The notes under the pieces: generated by a model
Databases searched by the model: none
Told to the model about the DNA's origin: nothing
What the model saw: the letters and a program-made list of their open reading frames with translations, nothing else
Position numbers and translations under genes: made by a program
In this document: positions 9,044 to 17,774 of the stretch, piece by piece
How positions within the stretch are numbered: the first letter of the stretch is position 1
Layout: every line of letters starts with the position of its first letter
Assembly (NCBI GenBank): GCA_964542645.1
Contig: CAZIUG010000008.1
Coordinates: 496,001 to 560,000 of the forward strand
Direction of reading: 5' to 3'
DNA length: 64,000 nucleotides
DNA from: Moanibacter sp964542645
Lineage (GTDB): Bacteria > Verrucomicrobiota > Verrucomicrobiia > Opitutales > UBA2987

Positions 9044-9246
9044 GATAGTGTTGTGTTTAGACAAGAATGTCCCGGATCTTTCAAAAATCTTCAATACTTC
9101 GATTCATCTGTCAAAACCACAAACCCGGAAACTTCCAGGCTCGTTATTAGAATGTCTTAATCGGGACACTGAATATTCTGTGTCTGTAAGTAGTAAAGGC
9201 TAACAACCAGCCAATATAACGCTATTCTTAAAAGAAGAACGGAGAC

Positions 9247-9266
9247 TTGATTACTTGGGTAATCAA
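9247..9266. promoter_or_regulatory. Operator-like palindrome between two divergent transporter genes
   Basis: TTGATTAC (9247-9254) and GTAATCAA (9259-9266) form a perfect 8-bp inverted repeat with a 4-base TTGG centre. About 20-40 bases further on, the palindromic hexamer TCTAGA occurs twice (9288-9293 and 9303-9308). The location in the divergent promoter region suggests a repressor or activator binding site that could control both transporters. No regulator gene is adjacent. Confidence 0.55.
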
Positions 9267-9350
9267 AGTACAATCCCGATCTATTAATCTAGATTTCCAC
9301 CATCTAGACTAGACGATCCCTCGGTCCCAACACCTCTCCATTAATCGGCT

Positions 9351-10808
9351 ATGAATAAAATCGAGATTTCAAAAGATCCTAGCATCTTTGATGAGCCTTG
9401 GTCGTTCAAAAAAATCATGGGCCTTCTCGCAATTTTTGGACCTGCGGCAATCGTGGCATCGGTAGCGATTGGAGCAGGGGAAACCATCATGGTTACACGA
9501 GCCGGAACGTGGGGTGGTTACAATCTTCTATGGCTTGTTCTCCTCGCCTGCCTAGTTAAAGGCGTCTTCGTAACCTATTTGATCGGTCGCTACACTGCCA
9601 TCAGTGGAGAGTACATTGGCCACCGTCTTGTTCGTGCCCCAGGCCCTAGGGGCTGGCTGCTCATAACTCTCTTAATCCTCGAACTTATAGGAGCTCCTCT
9701 CGCCTGGGTTCCGATCGCAAAACCTTGCGGGGATCTATTCCATTTTCTCCTTAGTGATACTCTTTCTCCCTCCATCCAGGAATCCACCTGGGAAAATATC
9801 ATCACCACCATATTTATCGGCCTGGCTCTAAGCCTTAGTCTTAGACTCTCATTTGAAAGGCTCGAGAAACAACAACTGACAATCTGCGGTATTCTAATTA
9901 CGGGAACTATCCTGGGCACGCTTCTAGTCCGTCCGGATTTTGTTAAGGCATTTATCGGTACAATTAGCTTCGGATCCATACCGACGTTCCCAGAGTGGGC
10001 ACCCGAGGACGCTATCCGCCACCCTATGCTTACCCTGGCAACAACTTTCGCCTATATTGGGGGCTCTGTTATCGCCTATATCGTCTACTCTAACTGGGTC
10101 GGTATTCGTCGTTGGGGATTAACCGGCCATAATGAGATCGAAAAGATCCGCCGCCATGCCTTCACCAGCGACTCTATTGACTATCTCCCGGAGGATCCTG
10201 ATCAGGTGAGTCGACTTCGAAAACTAGTTGCCCCACTCCGCTGGGATGTCGGGATGGGAGCAATTGTTCTCTTTATTGTTACCGGAACTTTCATGGTCTC
10301 CGGAGCCGCAGTACTTTTTCCCTTAGAGACCCGGTTCGAGGGCTGGAGTTTGCTCACACACCAAGCCGATGTTTGGAATAATATTCACCCCTCTCTCAAC
10401 TGGATCTACTATATTTGTATTATCGCCGCCCTTTGGGGGACCCTCCAGGCCCTTCCCGAGATCTACGCCCGAGTTGGACAGGAATTCTTTCAAGCCATTT
10501 GGCCTAATCGGAAATGGGACTACATCAAGTTTAAGAAAATCATCTGCCTCTATATCTTCATTACTACCATGCTCATCGTTTGGAATAATATCCCTTTCGA
10601 TATCCTTACCCAGGTGGCAGGCTTCCTCATCACCAACATCGCGATCGCCCTAATCATGGCGGGAGCCCTTTACCTCAACTTTAAGCTTCCTCCACCCTAC
10701 CGTACCCATAAATTTGTACTTATTGGTAGCATAATATCTACCGTAATACTTTTTGTTTCCTCATTCATTAGCGGATGGGGACTAATCGGGAAGCTATCAG
10801 GAGGGTGA
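9351..10808 (+). CDS. Nramp-family-like membrane transporter, divergent clade (second of pair)
   Basis: This is a 485-residue polytopic membrane protein. It opens with GPAAIVASVAIGAGETIMVT, the place where classical Nramp carries DPGN; here the pattern is GAGET. The helix 6 region (FAYIGGSVIAYIVYS) likewise lacks MPH. About 11 membrane spans are visible. Annotation systems usually call this clade 'Nramp family divalent metal transporter', but the metal ligands are missing, so the cargo is open. It faces the other family member across about 300 bases and is followed by a gene-free stretch before ychF. Confidence 0.8.
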   Translation: MNKIEISKDPSIFDEPWSFKKIMGLLAIFGPAAIVASVAIGAGETIMVTRAGTWGGYNLLWLVLLACLVKGVFVTYLIGRYTAISGEYIGHRLVRAPGPRGWLLITLLILELIGAPLAWVPIAKPCGDLFHFLLSDTLSPSIQESTWENIITTIFIGLALSLSLRLSFERLEKQQLTICGILITGTILGTLLVRPDFVKAFIGTISFGSIPTFPEWAPEDAIRHPMLTLATTFAYIGGSVIAYIVYSNWVGIRRWGLTGHNEIEKIRRHAFTSDSIDYLPEDPDQVSRLRKLVAPLRWDVGMGAIVLFIVTGTFMVSGAAVLFPLETRFEGWSLLTHQADVWNNIHPSLNWIYYICIIAALWGTLQALPEIYARVGQEFFQAIWPNRKWDYIKFKKIICLYIFITTMLIVWNNIPFDILTQVAGFLITNIAIALIMAGALYLNFKLPPPYRTHKFVLIGSIISTVILFVSSFISGWGLIGKLSGG

Positions 10809-11142
10809 CATCGGAACCAAGGCCTAGAAGAAGGGAAAGCAAAGGCAGACTTACAGCTGGGAGTAATCCCTAAAGCTTTGGATTAAACTATATATTCCTA
10901 AAGTAAAAATCGTAGGTATTGTTTTGGCTAATCTTAAGTTTTCTATCCGATCATCCCGGTAGACAAAATTAAATAAACTGGCATTACCCTTCCCGCTGTA
11001 GGGGTTTGAAGGCAGCTAGACTGGTTCAAGACCACAGCGGATAAGTGTAATCTACTGACTGTTATGACCCCTCTGGTCCTACTTTTTCTCATCAGAAAAT
11101 TACACTTTATGGGCTTTTTCTGTAAGCCATCTGACATCGTCC
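10809..11142. other. Gene-free stretch before ychF
   Basis: No gene, terminator with a T tract, or riboswitch core was recognised. A leftward frame of 64 codons (10943-11137) has no family resemblance. The ychF promoter should lie in the right part. Confidence 0.4.
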
Positions 11143-12309
11143 TTGACTGCGGATGTTCTCACTGTCCCAATATCACCTTTTCAGGAAGGCTGGATTAACA
11201 GGCTGCACCTACTCAAGGCAGGAATCATTGGACTCCCTAATACGGGGAAGTCTACCCTTTTAAACGCGCTCACACGGACACACAAAGCTGAGGTCGCGAA
11301 TTATCCTTTTTGTACTATCGAACCTAATATTGGAGTAGTAAGTGTTCCGGAGGACAGATTGGGACCTTTGGCTAGTCTTGTAGCGAAGGATAAGCAAATT
11401 CCTGCCACAATTGAGTTTGTTGACATTGCTGGATTGGTCCCAGGAGCAAGCCAAGGGGAAGGGTTAGGCAACCAGTTTCTCGGTCATATCCGTGAAGTGG
11501 ACGCAATAATTGAAGTGATTCGTTGCTATAATGACGAAGAGGTGATTCATCACCTTGGTTCAATAGATCCAGTACGTGATATCGAAATCGTATCGACCGA
11601 ACTCATTCTTTCCGATCTCCAGTCAGTTGAGAGGCAAATGGATAGAACCATAAAAAGGGCACGTGGTGGAGACCGTGAATCTACTGAAATCCTTAATCTC
11701 CTGGAACGCCTACAACCTCATTTAAACGCTGGGCAGCCTGCTAGTACCCTCGAACTTCACGAGGAAGAATCTGCCATTCTGAGACACCTCTTCCTTTTGA
11801 CTTCAAAACCGGTACTCTATGCCTGCAATATCGCAGAATCCGATGCCGTGGATCCTATTTCTAATGCTTATGTAGCCGACGTCCATCAGTTTGCCCGCCA
11901 AAACGGAAAGTCTAATCAGTGCGTTATTTGTGGCAAATTAGAGGAAGATCTGGCTTACCTGAGCCCTGAAGAAGCGACGCAGTTCCTTAAGGAACTTGGT
12001 GTTCCCAGTTCAGGAATCGATAATCTTATATGTGCTACCTATAGCCTTCTCGGCCTTGCTACCTTCTTCACCATCGGTGAAGACGAAGTTCGGGCTTGGT
12101 CATTCACTAAGGGTATGACCGCGCCGCAGTGCGCTGGAACTGTTCACACCGACTTTGAAAAAGGCTTTATTAAAGCTGAAGTCGTCTCCTATAATGAACT
12201 CATTAATACAGGCTCAATTCTTTCTGCTCGCGAGAAAGGCCGCTATCGAATCGAGGGAAAAGATTACCGCTTTCAAGACGGCGATGTCGCCTTTTTTCGC
12301 TTTCAGTAA
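11143..12309 (+). CDS. ychF: Redox-regulated ATPase YchF (OLA1 family)
   Basis: YchF is a universally conserved Obg-like P-loop protein that prefers ATP and associates with ribosomes. The G1 loop GLPNTGKST lies just after the usual N-terminus. G3 is DIAGLVPGASQGEGLG, with the family's Gly-Leu in place of a catalytic residue. The C-terminal TGS domain ends in GDVAFFRFQ. The start is uncertain. The frame opens with TTG at 11143, but homologues begin about 20 residues later, near LLKAGIIG. There is no ATG there; an AGGAAGG at 11183-11189 precedes possible ATT (11194) and CTG (11203) starts. The stop overlaps the next gene's ATG by one base (TAATG). Confidence 0.93.
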   Translation: MTADVLTVPISPFQEGWINRLHLLKAGIIGLPNTGKSTLLNALTRTHKAEVANYPFCTIEPNIGVVSVPEDRLGPLASLVAKDKQIPATIEFVDIAGLVPGASQGEGLGNQFLGHIREVDAIIEVIRCYNDEEVIHHLGSIDPVRDIEIVSTELILSDLQSVERQMDRTIKRARGGDRESTEILNLLERLQPHLNAGQPASTLELHEEESAILRHLFLLTSKPVLYACNIAESDAVDPISNAYVADVHQFARQNGKSNQCVICGKLEEDLAYLSPEEATQFLKELGVPSSGIDNLICATYSLLGLATFFTIGEDEVRAWSFTKGMTAPQCAGTVHTDFEKGFIKAEVVSYNELINTGSILSAREKGRYRIEGKDYRFQDGDVAFFRFQ

Positions 12310-12929
12310 TGCGCTTTTTTATAAACCAAGTTTTAGCTAGTTTGATCCTCTGCTTGTTTGGATGTGGCAAACCAGAAGTCACGTATTATGAAATTCCAAA
12401 AGAGGAGAGAACGGGGCCAAGTTCTGGAGAAGGTTCAACTCGGCTTCCTGAAGGTCATCCGATCCTCAAGGAGACTCAAACGGTCTCAGCAACCCCACTG
12501 TCCCAACCGTTTTGGGAAGTCCCAGATTCTTGGAATCAAGGTCCTGTATCACAGCTCCGAGTTGCCAGTTTTCTGGTCAATGATACGGGTGGACAAACCG
12601 CAGAGATTACAATCACAACATTCCCGGGCGACGTAGGAGGAATCCTTCTTAATATCAATCGCTGGCGCCGCCAGATCGGACTCGATTCCATACCATCCGA
12701 TGAAGTTTCGAATTACTTGACCGAAGTAGATTTTTCGGGAAATCGGTTCAACCTTATCGATCTACATAACGAAAATAAATCTCAAGGGAAACTTCATCCC
12801 CAGAGCAGCCTAATCGCAGTGCTATCTCATCAGGACAACACATGGTTTTTCAAGATTTCCGGAGACACTATCCTTGTCGATAAACAAAGAAAAACCTTCC
12901 TGGGATTCCTGGAAACAGTGAAGTTCTAG
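12309..12929 (+). CDS. Conserved lipoprotein upstream of cytochrome c biogenesis genes
   Basis: This 206-residue protein starts with a basic residue and a hydrophobic helix ending in the lipobox LFGC, so Cys19 should be lipidated and the protein anchored to a membrane facing the periplasm. A proline- and serine-rich linker follows to about residue 50, then a folded domain (SQPFWEVPDSW onward). No family with a known reaction is recognised. It overlaps ychF by one base, so the two are translationally coupled. It precedes resB and ccsA in the same direction, so a role near cytochrome c maturation or electron transport is possible but unproven. Confidence 0.8.
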   Translation: MRFFINQVLASLILCLFGCGKPEVTYYEIPKEERTGPSSGEGSTRLPEGHPILKETQTVSATPLSQPFWEVPDSWNQGPVSQLRVASFLVNDTGGQTAEITITTFPGDVGGILLNINRWRRQIGLDSIPSDEVSNYLTEVDFSGNRFNLIDLHNENKSQGKLHPQSSLIAVLSHQDNTWFFKISGDTILVDKQRKTFLGFLETVKF

Positions 12930-13206
12930 TGAACCATAGATTTAGGAAAGTAATATACCCTTGAAGGCCCCCGAACAGTTAACAAATTTCTGTGAATTGA
13001 TACTGCGATCCTCGAGTTTTATCTTTTCTCGTGATCTTATCGCTCACACTATAAAGATAAATTCATAGTTGTTCAAATCCGTTGCTCCTCCATGTCCCCG
13101 GCGGAACCCTTTTTTATCCGCAGACAAAGTTTTCTTGATTTACTTCTCACCATTTTCCTCCTAAGTCGCAATCGAATCCTTACCCTCTTTTTGCCCCATC
13201 CCGAGA

Positions 13207-14412
13207 ATGAATCCACTCTATCGATTCTTCAGTTCAATACGTCTCACCGTAACCCTCCTGACCTTGGGTCTACTATTGGTCTTTTTTGGTACGCTCGACC
13301 AGGTTAATATCGGAATCCGAGGTGCCCAGGAAAAATATTTCGAACATGTTTTGGCACTGTGGCAATTTCCAGACGATTGGTTCTTCGGCGAATATTTAAG
13401 TTGGCTCCATCTACCCATTCCAGGGGGCTACTTAATCGGCCCGCTTTTAACCGTTAATTTGTTGGTCGCGCATTTCAGATTTTTTAAGCTGAGTTTTAAA
13501 AAGGCCGGAATCGCCATGATCCATGCTGGAGTTCTATTGCTTCTTGTAGGTCAGCTTGTTACAAATATAGTTCAGGAAGAAGATAGCATGTGGATCACAG
13601 AAGGTGAGTCTGCCAACTACCTTGAAAGCTTTACCCTTGATGAGTTATTCATTCTCGATAGATCTGACCCAAGGATCGATAAAATAGTCAGTATTCCCAC
13701 TGAATTGATTGAGAAGTCGTCCTCATTTGAGCATCCAGCACTTCCTTTCAGAATTGAGATCATTGCCTATTTTCCCAACTCCATCCTCTTGCAAGGTGAG
13801 ATGCATTCGGAGACAGAGATATTTTCAGTCGATCAGGGTATCGGCGTCGAAAGGAAAATCTTTCCCCGAGAAATTCCCAGGACATTCAAACAGGACGAGC
13901 GTAACCGCCCTAGCGCAATCGTTCGATTAGTCGGAAACCTTGAGCCCCTAGGAACTTGGTTAACCTCGGCTGCCTTGAGCGAAAACCTTCCACCCCAAAT
14001 CTTCAAACATAAGGACCGCGAGTTTGAAATTGGCCTCCGTGTAAAGCGAACCTATCTACCCTACACCATTAAATTGATAGACTTCTCACACGATCGCTAC
14101 TCGGGCACCGAAATTCCAAAAAACTTCTCCAGCCTTGTAAATATTTTGCATCAAGAAACAAAAGAGGAACGGCAGGCTTTAATCTATATGAATAACCCAC
14201 TTCGTTATGAAGGCAGGACTTTTTATCAGGCCAAATTTGCCCGAGGTGATATCGCCTCTATGTTTCAGGTAATTAAAAATCCTGGTTGGCCCCTTCCCTA
14301 TATTTCTTGCATCCTGGTTTCGGCTGGCCTCTTCTTTCAGTTCGGCACACACCTCTTGCGCTATGTCAATACTCGATGGAACTCGGTCATTTCAGAAAAA
14401 CGAAAACTATAA
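13207..14412 (+). CDS. resB: Cytochrome c biogenesis protein ResB-like
   Basis: ResB (Ccs1) works with CcsA/ResC to export haem and attach it to apocytochrome c in system II. This 401-residue protein has the family plan: a first helix right at the N-terminus (FFSSIRLTVTLLTLGLLLVF), two more helices by about residue 115, a large periplasmic domain from about 120 to 355, and a last helix near 365-385 (LPYISCILVSAGLFFQF). It is followed 79 bases later by ccsA. The 277 bases before it hold no clear gene. Confidence 0.88.
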   Translation: MNPLYRFFSSIRLTVTLLTLGLLLVFFGTLDQVNIGIRGAQEKYFEHVLALWQFPDDWFFGEYLSWLHLPIPGGYLIGPLLTVNLLVAHFRFFKLSFKKAGIAMIHAGVLLLLVGQLVTNIVQEEDSMWITEGESANYLESFTLDELFILDRSDPRIDKIVSIPTELIEKSSSFEHPALPFRIEIIAYFPNSILLQGEMHSETEIFSVDQGIGVERKIFPREIPRTFKQDERNRPSAIVRLVGNLEPLGTWLTSAALSENLPPQIFKHKDREFEIGLRVKRTYLPYTIKLIDFSHDRYSGTEIPKNFSSLVNILHQETKEERQALIYMNNPLRYEGRTFYQAKFARGDIASMFQVIKNPGWPLPYISCILVSAGLFFQFGTHLLRYVNTRWNSVISEKRKL

Positions 14413-14491
14413 GCGTGGAAATTTCATCTACAGCTAGATTCTCGTTTCTTCTGGTCGAAATTTTCCTCTGGAGAAAGATTTTCAACCAGAT

Positions 14492-16363
14492 ATGCATCAG
14501 TCTTATCTTGTCATGAGTAAGTTTATTTCGGGCGCCATTCTCGTTCTTGGGATCTTTGTCATAATTGGTGGCTTCCTTCCTATTAGATACAAAGGCGATT
14601 ACGATTTGAGATCCTTTGCCACACTTCCTGTTCTTGAAGGTGGTCGTCTCAAACCTCTTGATTCTGTGGCAAGAAATTCCCTTCTCGTTTTGAGAGGACG
14701 TCAGACTTTTACAGATTCAACTGGCGTAAAGAGAGAAGCAATCGTCTGGCTACTTGACACCTTACTGAACCCAGAAGCCGCTGACACTCATGCTGTATAC
14801 CGCGTCACCAATCGCGATCTGCTCGGACTCCTAGGACACCAAACAAACGAAATCCGATACTTCTCATTTAACGAACTGAGACCTCATTTACAAGAGGTTG
14901 AAAAACAGGTCCAACAGGTCAACGAGGAAGCCCAACTTCGCACCCCATACGAACGGGCGCTCGTAAAACTCCGCAACTCACTCATCCTCTACCACCGATT
15001 GGTTTATAGCCTCCATTCGCCCAACAAAGGTGCAAACATCGAGGAAGAGTATCGTTTTTTTGAAAGCATTATTCCTGAATCTATTAAGGTGTTTCGCCAA
15101 CAACAAAGCGGTCAGGAATACGACGAAGAAATCTTCAACCGTTTCATGTCTTTCGCCAAACGTTATCGTGATCTCTCCGAAATAGCTGGCCTTCGCGCCA
15201 TTCCCCCTCCAGATGCAAACGGATCAACCGACAACTGGTCTGATATTGGAACCTCTCTTATGGCAGGAACCTTCAATTCAATGCGGATCGATCCAGTGGT
15301 CATAGAATATGCCAAACTAGCCGATGCCTATCGATCTAATAATCCCACCCAATTTAATCTAATTCTCACTTCACTCATCGAAAAACTAGATAGACGCTTT
15401 AAAACCGATCGCAGAAAGATCGGAATTGAATATCTGTTCAATTCCACGAAACCGTTCCTCATTGCAACCGTACTCTATACGATTGTGTTTCTGGTAGCTG
15501 CCGCATCCTGGGCAGTCTGGCCCAAGACACTCGGCCGTACTGCATTTCTCCTTCTTTCAGCAACCTTCTTACTGCATACGATTGGCCTTCTCGTACGCAT
15601 GTATCTTCAGGGCCGTCCGCCAATTACCAATTTATATTCGTCGGCGGTCTTTGTCGGTTGGGCTGCTGTCGTTTTGAGTATGATTCTTGAGCGTATCAGC
15701 CGCAACGGAATCGGCAGTGCTGTAGCCGCCCTAATTGGATTTGCCACGCTCATCATTGCTCACAATCTAACGAACAGCGGAGACACTCTGGAGATGATGC
15801 AAGCGGTTCTTGACGATAATTTCTGGCTCGCTACCCACGTCGTCATCATCAACATCGGCTACTCTGCTACCTTCCTCGCTGGGTTCCTTGCATTAATCTT
15901 CACCCTCCGGGGGTTTTTCACCAAAGGATTGGATGAAAATACTGCCCAAGCGCTGGCACGCACAGTCTATGGAGTCATCTGTTTTGCCCTTCTTTTTAGT
16001 TTCGTCGGGACCGTTCTAGGAGGCATCTGGGCTGACCAATCATGGGGTCGCTTTTGGGGTTGGGATCCTAAGGAAAACGGTGCTCTAATGATTGTTATTT
16101 GGAACGCCATAATTCTACACACTCGATGGGGAGGATTGGTCAGGAGACAAGGATTAATGGCCCTCGCAATTGGAGGAAACATTATCACCGCATGGTCCTG
16201 GTTCGGCACCAACATGCTCGGCATTGGGCTTCACTCATATGGCCACATGGACAGAGCTGTCTTCTGGCTCCTCACCTTCATAGTCAGCCAAGTCCTACTC
16301 ATTTTCCTAACGCTTCTCCCCTCAGAACAATGGCGTAGCCCACAGGCCCAGGGCCGGCTGTAA
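14492..16363 (+). CDS. ccsA: Cytochrome c biogenesis protein CcsA/ResC-like
   Basis: This 623-residue inner-membrane protein is the haem-handling partner of ResB. The N-terminal third is a long periplasmic extension after one helix, common in Bacteroidetes and PVC versions. The C-terminal half carries about eight helices with the diagnostic tryptophan-rich WWD-type motif WGRFWGWDPKE near residue 520, plus conserved histidines (TIGLLVRMYL region, ATHVVIINIGY and LHSYGHMD). The start is taken at 14492, with GGAGAAAG upstream; an ATG at 14513 (MSKFISG) is an alternative. It is the last gene of the ychF-lipoprotein-resB-ccsA run. Confidence 0.93.
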   Translation: MHQSYLVMSKFISGAILVLGIFVIIGGFLPIRYKGDYDLRSFATLPVLEGGRLKPLDSVARNSLLVLRGRQTFTDSTGVKREAIVWLLDTLLNPEAADTHAVYRVTNRDLLGLLGHQTNEIRYFSFNELRPHLQEVEKQVQQVNEEAQLRTPYERALVKLRNSLILYHRLVYSLHSPNKGANIEEEYRFFESIIPESIKVFRQQQSGQEYDEEIFNRFMSFAKRYRDLSEIAGLRAIPPPDANGSTDNWSDIGTSLMAGTFNSMRIDPVVIEYAKLADAYRSNNPTQFNLILTSLIEKLDRRFKTDRRKIGIEYLFNSTKPFLIATVLYTIVFLVAAASWAVWPKTLGRTAFLLLSATFLLHTIGLLVRMYLQGRPPITNLYSSAVFVGWAAVVLSMILERISRNGIGSAVAALIGFATLIIAHNLTNSGDTLEMMQAVLDDNFWLATHVVIINIGYSATFLAGFLALIFTLRGFFTKGLDENTAQALARTVYGVICFALLFSFVGTVLGGIWADQSWGRFWGWDPKENGALMIVIWNAIILHTRWGGLVRRQGLMALAIGGNIITAWSWFGTNMLGIGLHSYGHMDRAVFWLLTFIVSQVLLIFLTLLPSEQWRSPQAQGRL

Positions 16364-16559
16364 AGCGAGCGCATCCATCTCCCGCATTATCTTCCTGTCC
16401 CTAAAGTTCCTATATTCCTCAACCCCTAACCTGCATAGGCCAACTTCATGAATCCGATTTTTGAATTGCTTCCTTCTTTCCCAGTACCAATGCTTCCCTA
16501 ACCGAGAGGAATCCAGCATTTTCTCATTTTCATCTTACTATGAAAAGCAAAGTGCTTCC

Positions 16560-16636
16560 GGGGGATTAGCTCAGCTGGTTAGAGCGCTTGCTCGACACGC
16601 AAGAGGTCGCTGGTTCGACTCCAGCATCTCCCACCA
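16560..16636 (+). tRNA. tRNA-Val (anticodon GAC) with unusual C33
   Basis: All arms fold: acceptor GGGGGAT with ATCTCCC (one G-T pair), D arm GCTC/GAGC, anticodon stem CTTGC/GCAAG, T arm GCTGG/CCAGC with loop TTCGACT, and an encoded CCA end. The seven-base anticodon loop is TCGACAC, giving anticodon GAC (valine GUC and GUU). Position 33, nearly always U in bacteria, is C. The body differs from the tRNA-Val(CAC) at 26634 at only a few sites. Confidence 0.92.
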
Positions 16637-16834
16637 CTTTAAGCTCCTTAAATATAATAACTTACATAACGGAGCTCTCTCCCAAGAAACAAGCAGCAAA
16701 TCGGCAATTTCAGCTAAAATCGCCTTATTTTACCCTTTTTTGGTCCCTAACCCGGGACTGCTGAAAACTCGCCTCATGGAATCCCGTACCCTTTAGTATG
16801 ACGCAAATGATGGTTTCATCTCTTTTGCCGAACG

Positions 16835-17773
16835 TCACGGCTGAGTCGCGGCGTCCTCGCCGTCGGATCCAGCCGATTGTTCTGCTTCCTCGTTGGGGAA
16901 CCAGCCGGTGAGGAACTCCGCGAGTGTACCGGCGAAGCGTCCTTCGGCAAGGTGCTCGATCCCCTGCTGGTTTCCCCACGAATAATTGATGATCAGTTGG
17001 CCCCGGTACTCGCAGAAATCGATGTCCGAGTTATTGATATTCGCCGCCACACGGACTCTCTCCCGCTGGTCAGGCGTGAGGTGCAGATTGGCGACCCGTC
17101 TGTCTTCATCTGAAGCACGAAGAACGGGATTCAGGCGGCTGGACTCCCAGAGGATCAGGTCGTTGGAGCGTACAACGCGCTGCTCGTATTCCCCGTCAAC
17201 CGCTTCCAAGTAGAAATTGTAGTAATAGCCGTTGAGGTATCTGAGACAGTGGGGAGCCGTATAGCGATCCTTCGAATACGTGCACTCCGCAGGCATCAAG
17301 TCCCAGTGTTTCATGTCGGGCGACGTGGCGAACCGGGCCGTGAAACGCACTCCCGCGATCTCGGGTGGTTTGCCGACCTCGAACATGAGTACATAGCGGT
17401 CGTCGTCGCGGCACAGTGATGTGTTGAACAGGCCGTAGCCCGGGAGATCGAGAGCGTTCCAGGATTCCCATCGCCGCATGTCCCGCGAGACGAAGATATC
17501 GACGTGCTCGCCGTCCCAATGGTTCGTGCCCGCCACAAACAGCGTGTCGCCGTCGACCATGACGTTGCCCAGATGATATCCCGCGGCAAACGACGCGCTC
17601 GGCTCGCCGGTCGCATGGTCAACAAAGCGGAAATAGGAATCACCCGTAGTGTTGTTCGCGTATTGGGCACGCACATATTCGAAGCGATAGAGCCTGCCGT
17701 TGAACACCACGGGCGTCGTCTCGACAAGATCGCAGTCGATCGTCCCCAACTTCACAATATGCGGTTTCGTCAA
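16835..17773 (-). CDS. Glycosidase-like five-bladed beta-propeller protein, GC-rich, probably acquired
   Basis: This gene of about 312 codons encodes a protein with repeated blades of the GH43/GH32/GH130-like beta-propeller type (for example HWDGEHVDIFVSRDMRRWESW and RFATSPDMKHWDL). No signal peptide is visible. It probably acts on glycosides, but the exact family is not assigned. There is no ATG near the expected N-terminus. A TTG at 17773 lies one base after the stop of the upstream Gfo/Idh gene and gives MTKPHIVKLG; a TTG at 17806 is also in frame. Base composition is strikingly higher in GC than its neighbours (41 of 60 bases at 17041-17100), and the change occurs almost exactly at the gene's ends, which suggests recent transfer. 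Confidence 0.75.
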   Translation of the reverse strand: MTKPHIVKLGTIDCDLVETTPVVFNGRLYRFEYVRAQYANNTTGDSYFRFVDHATGEPSASFAAGYHLGNVMVDGDTLFVAGTNHWDGEHVDIFVSRDMRRWESWNALDLPGYGLFNTSLCRDDDRYVLMFEVGKPPEIAGVRFTARFATSPDMKHWDLMPAECTYSKDRYTAPHCLRYLNGYYYNFYLEAVDGEYEQRVVRSNDLILWESSRLNPVLRASDEDRRVANLHLTPDQRERVRVAANINNSDIDFCEYRGQLIINYSWGNQQGIEHLAEGRFAGTLAEFLTGWFPNEEAEQSAGSDGEDAATQP

Positions 17774-17774
17774 C

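Noticed and set aside
16560..16636. Alternative reading of the tRNA as carrying anticodon CGA
   Set aside because: That would need an eight-base loop or a shifted stem; the seven-base loop with GAC fits all pairs and matches the valine tRNA body.
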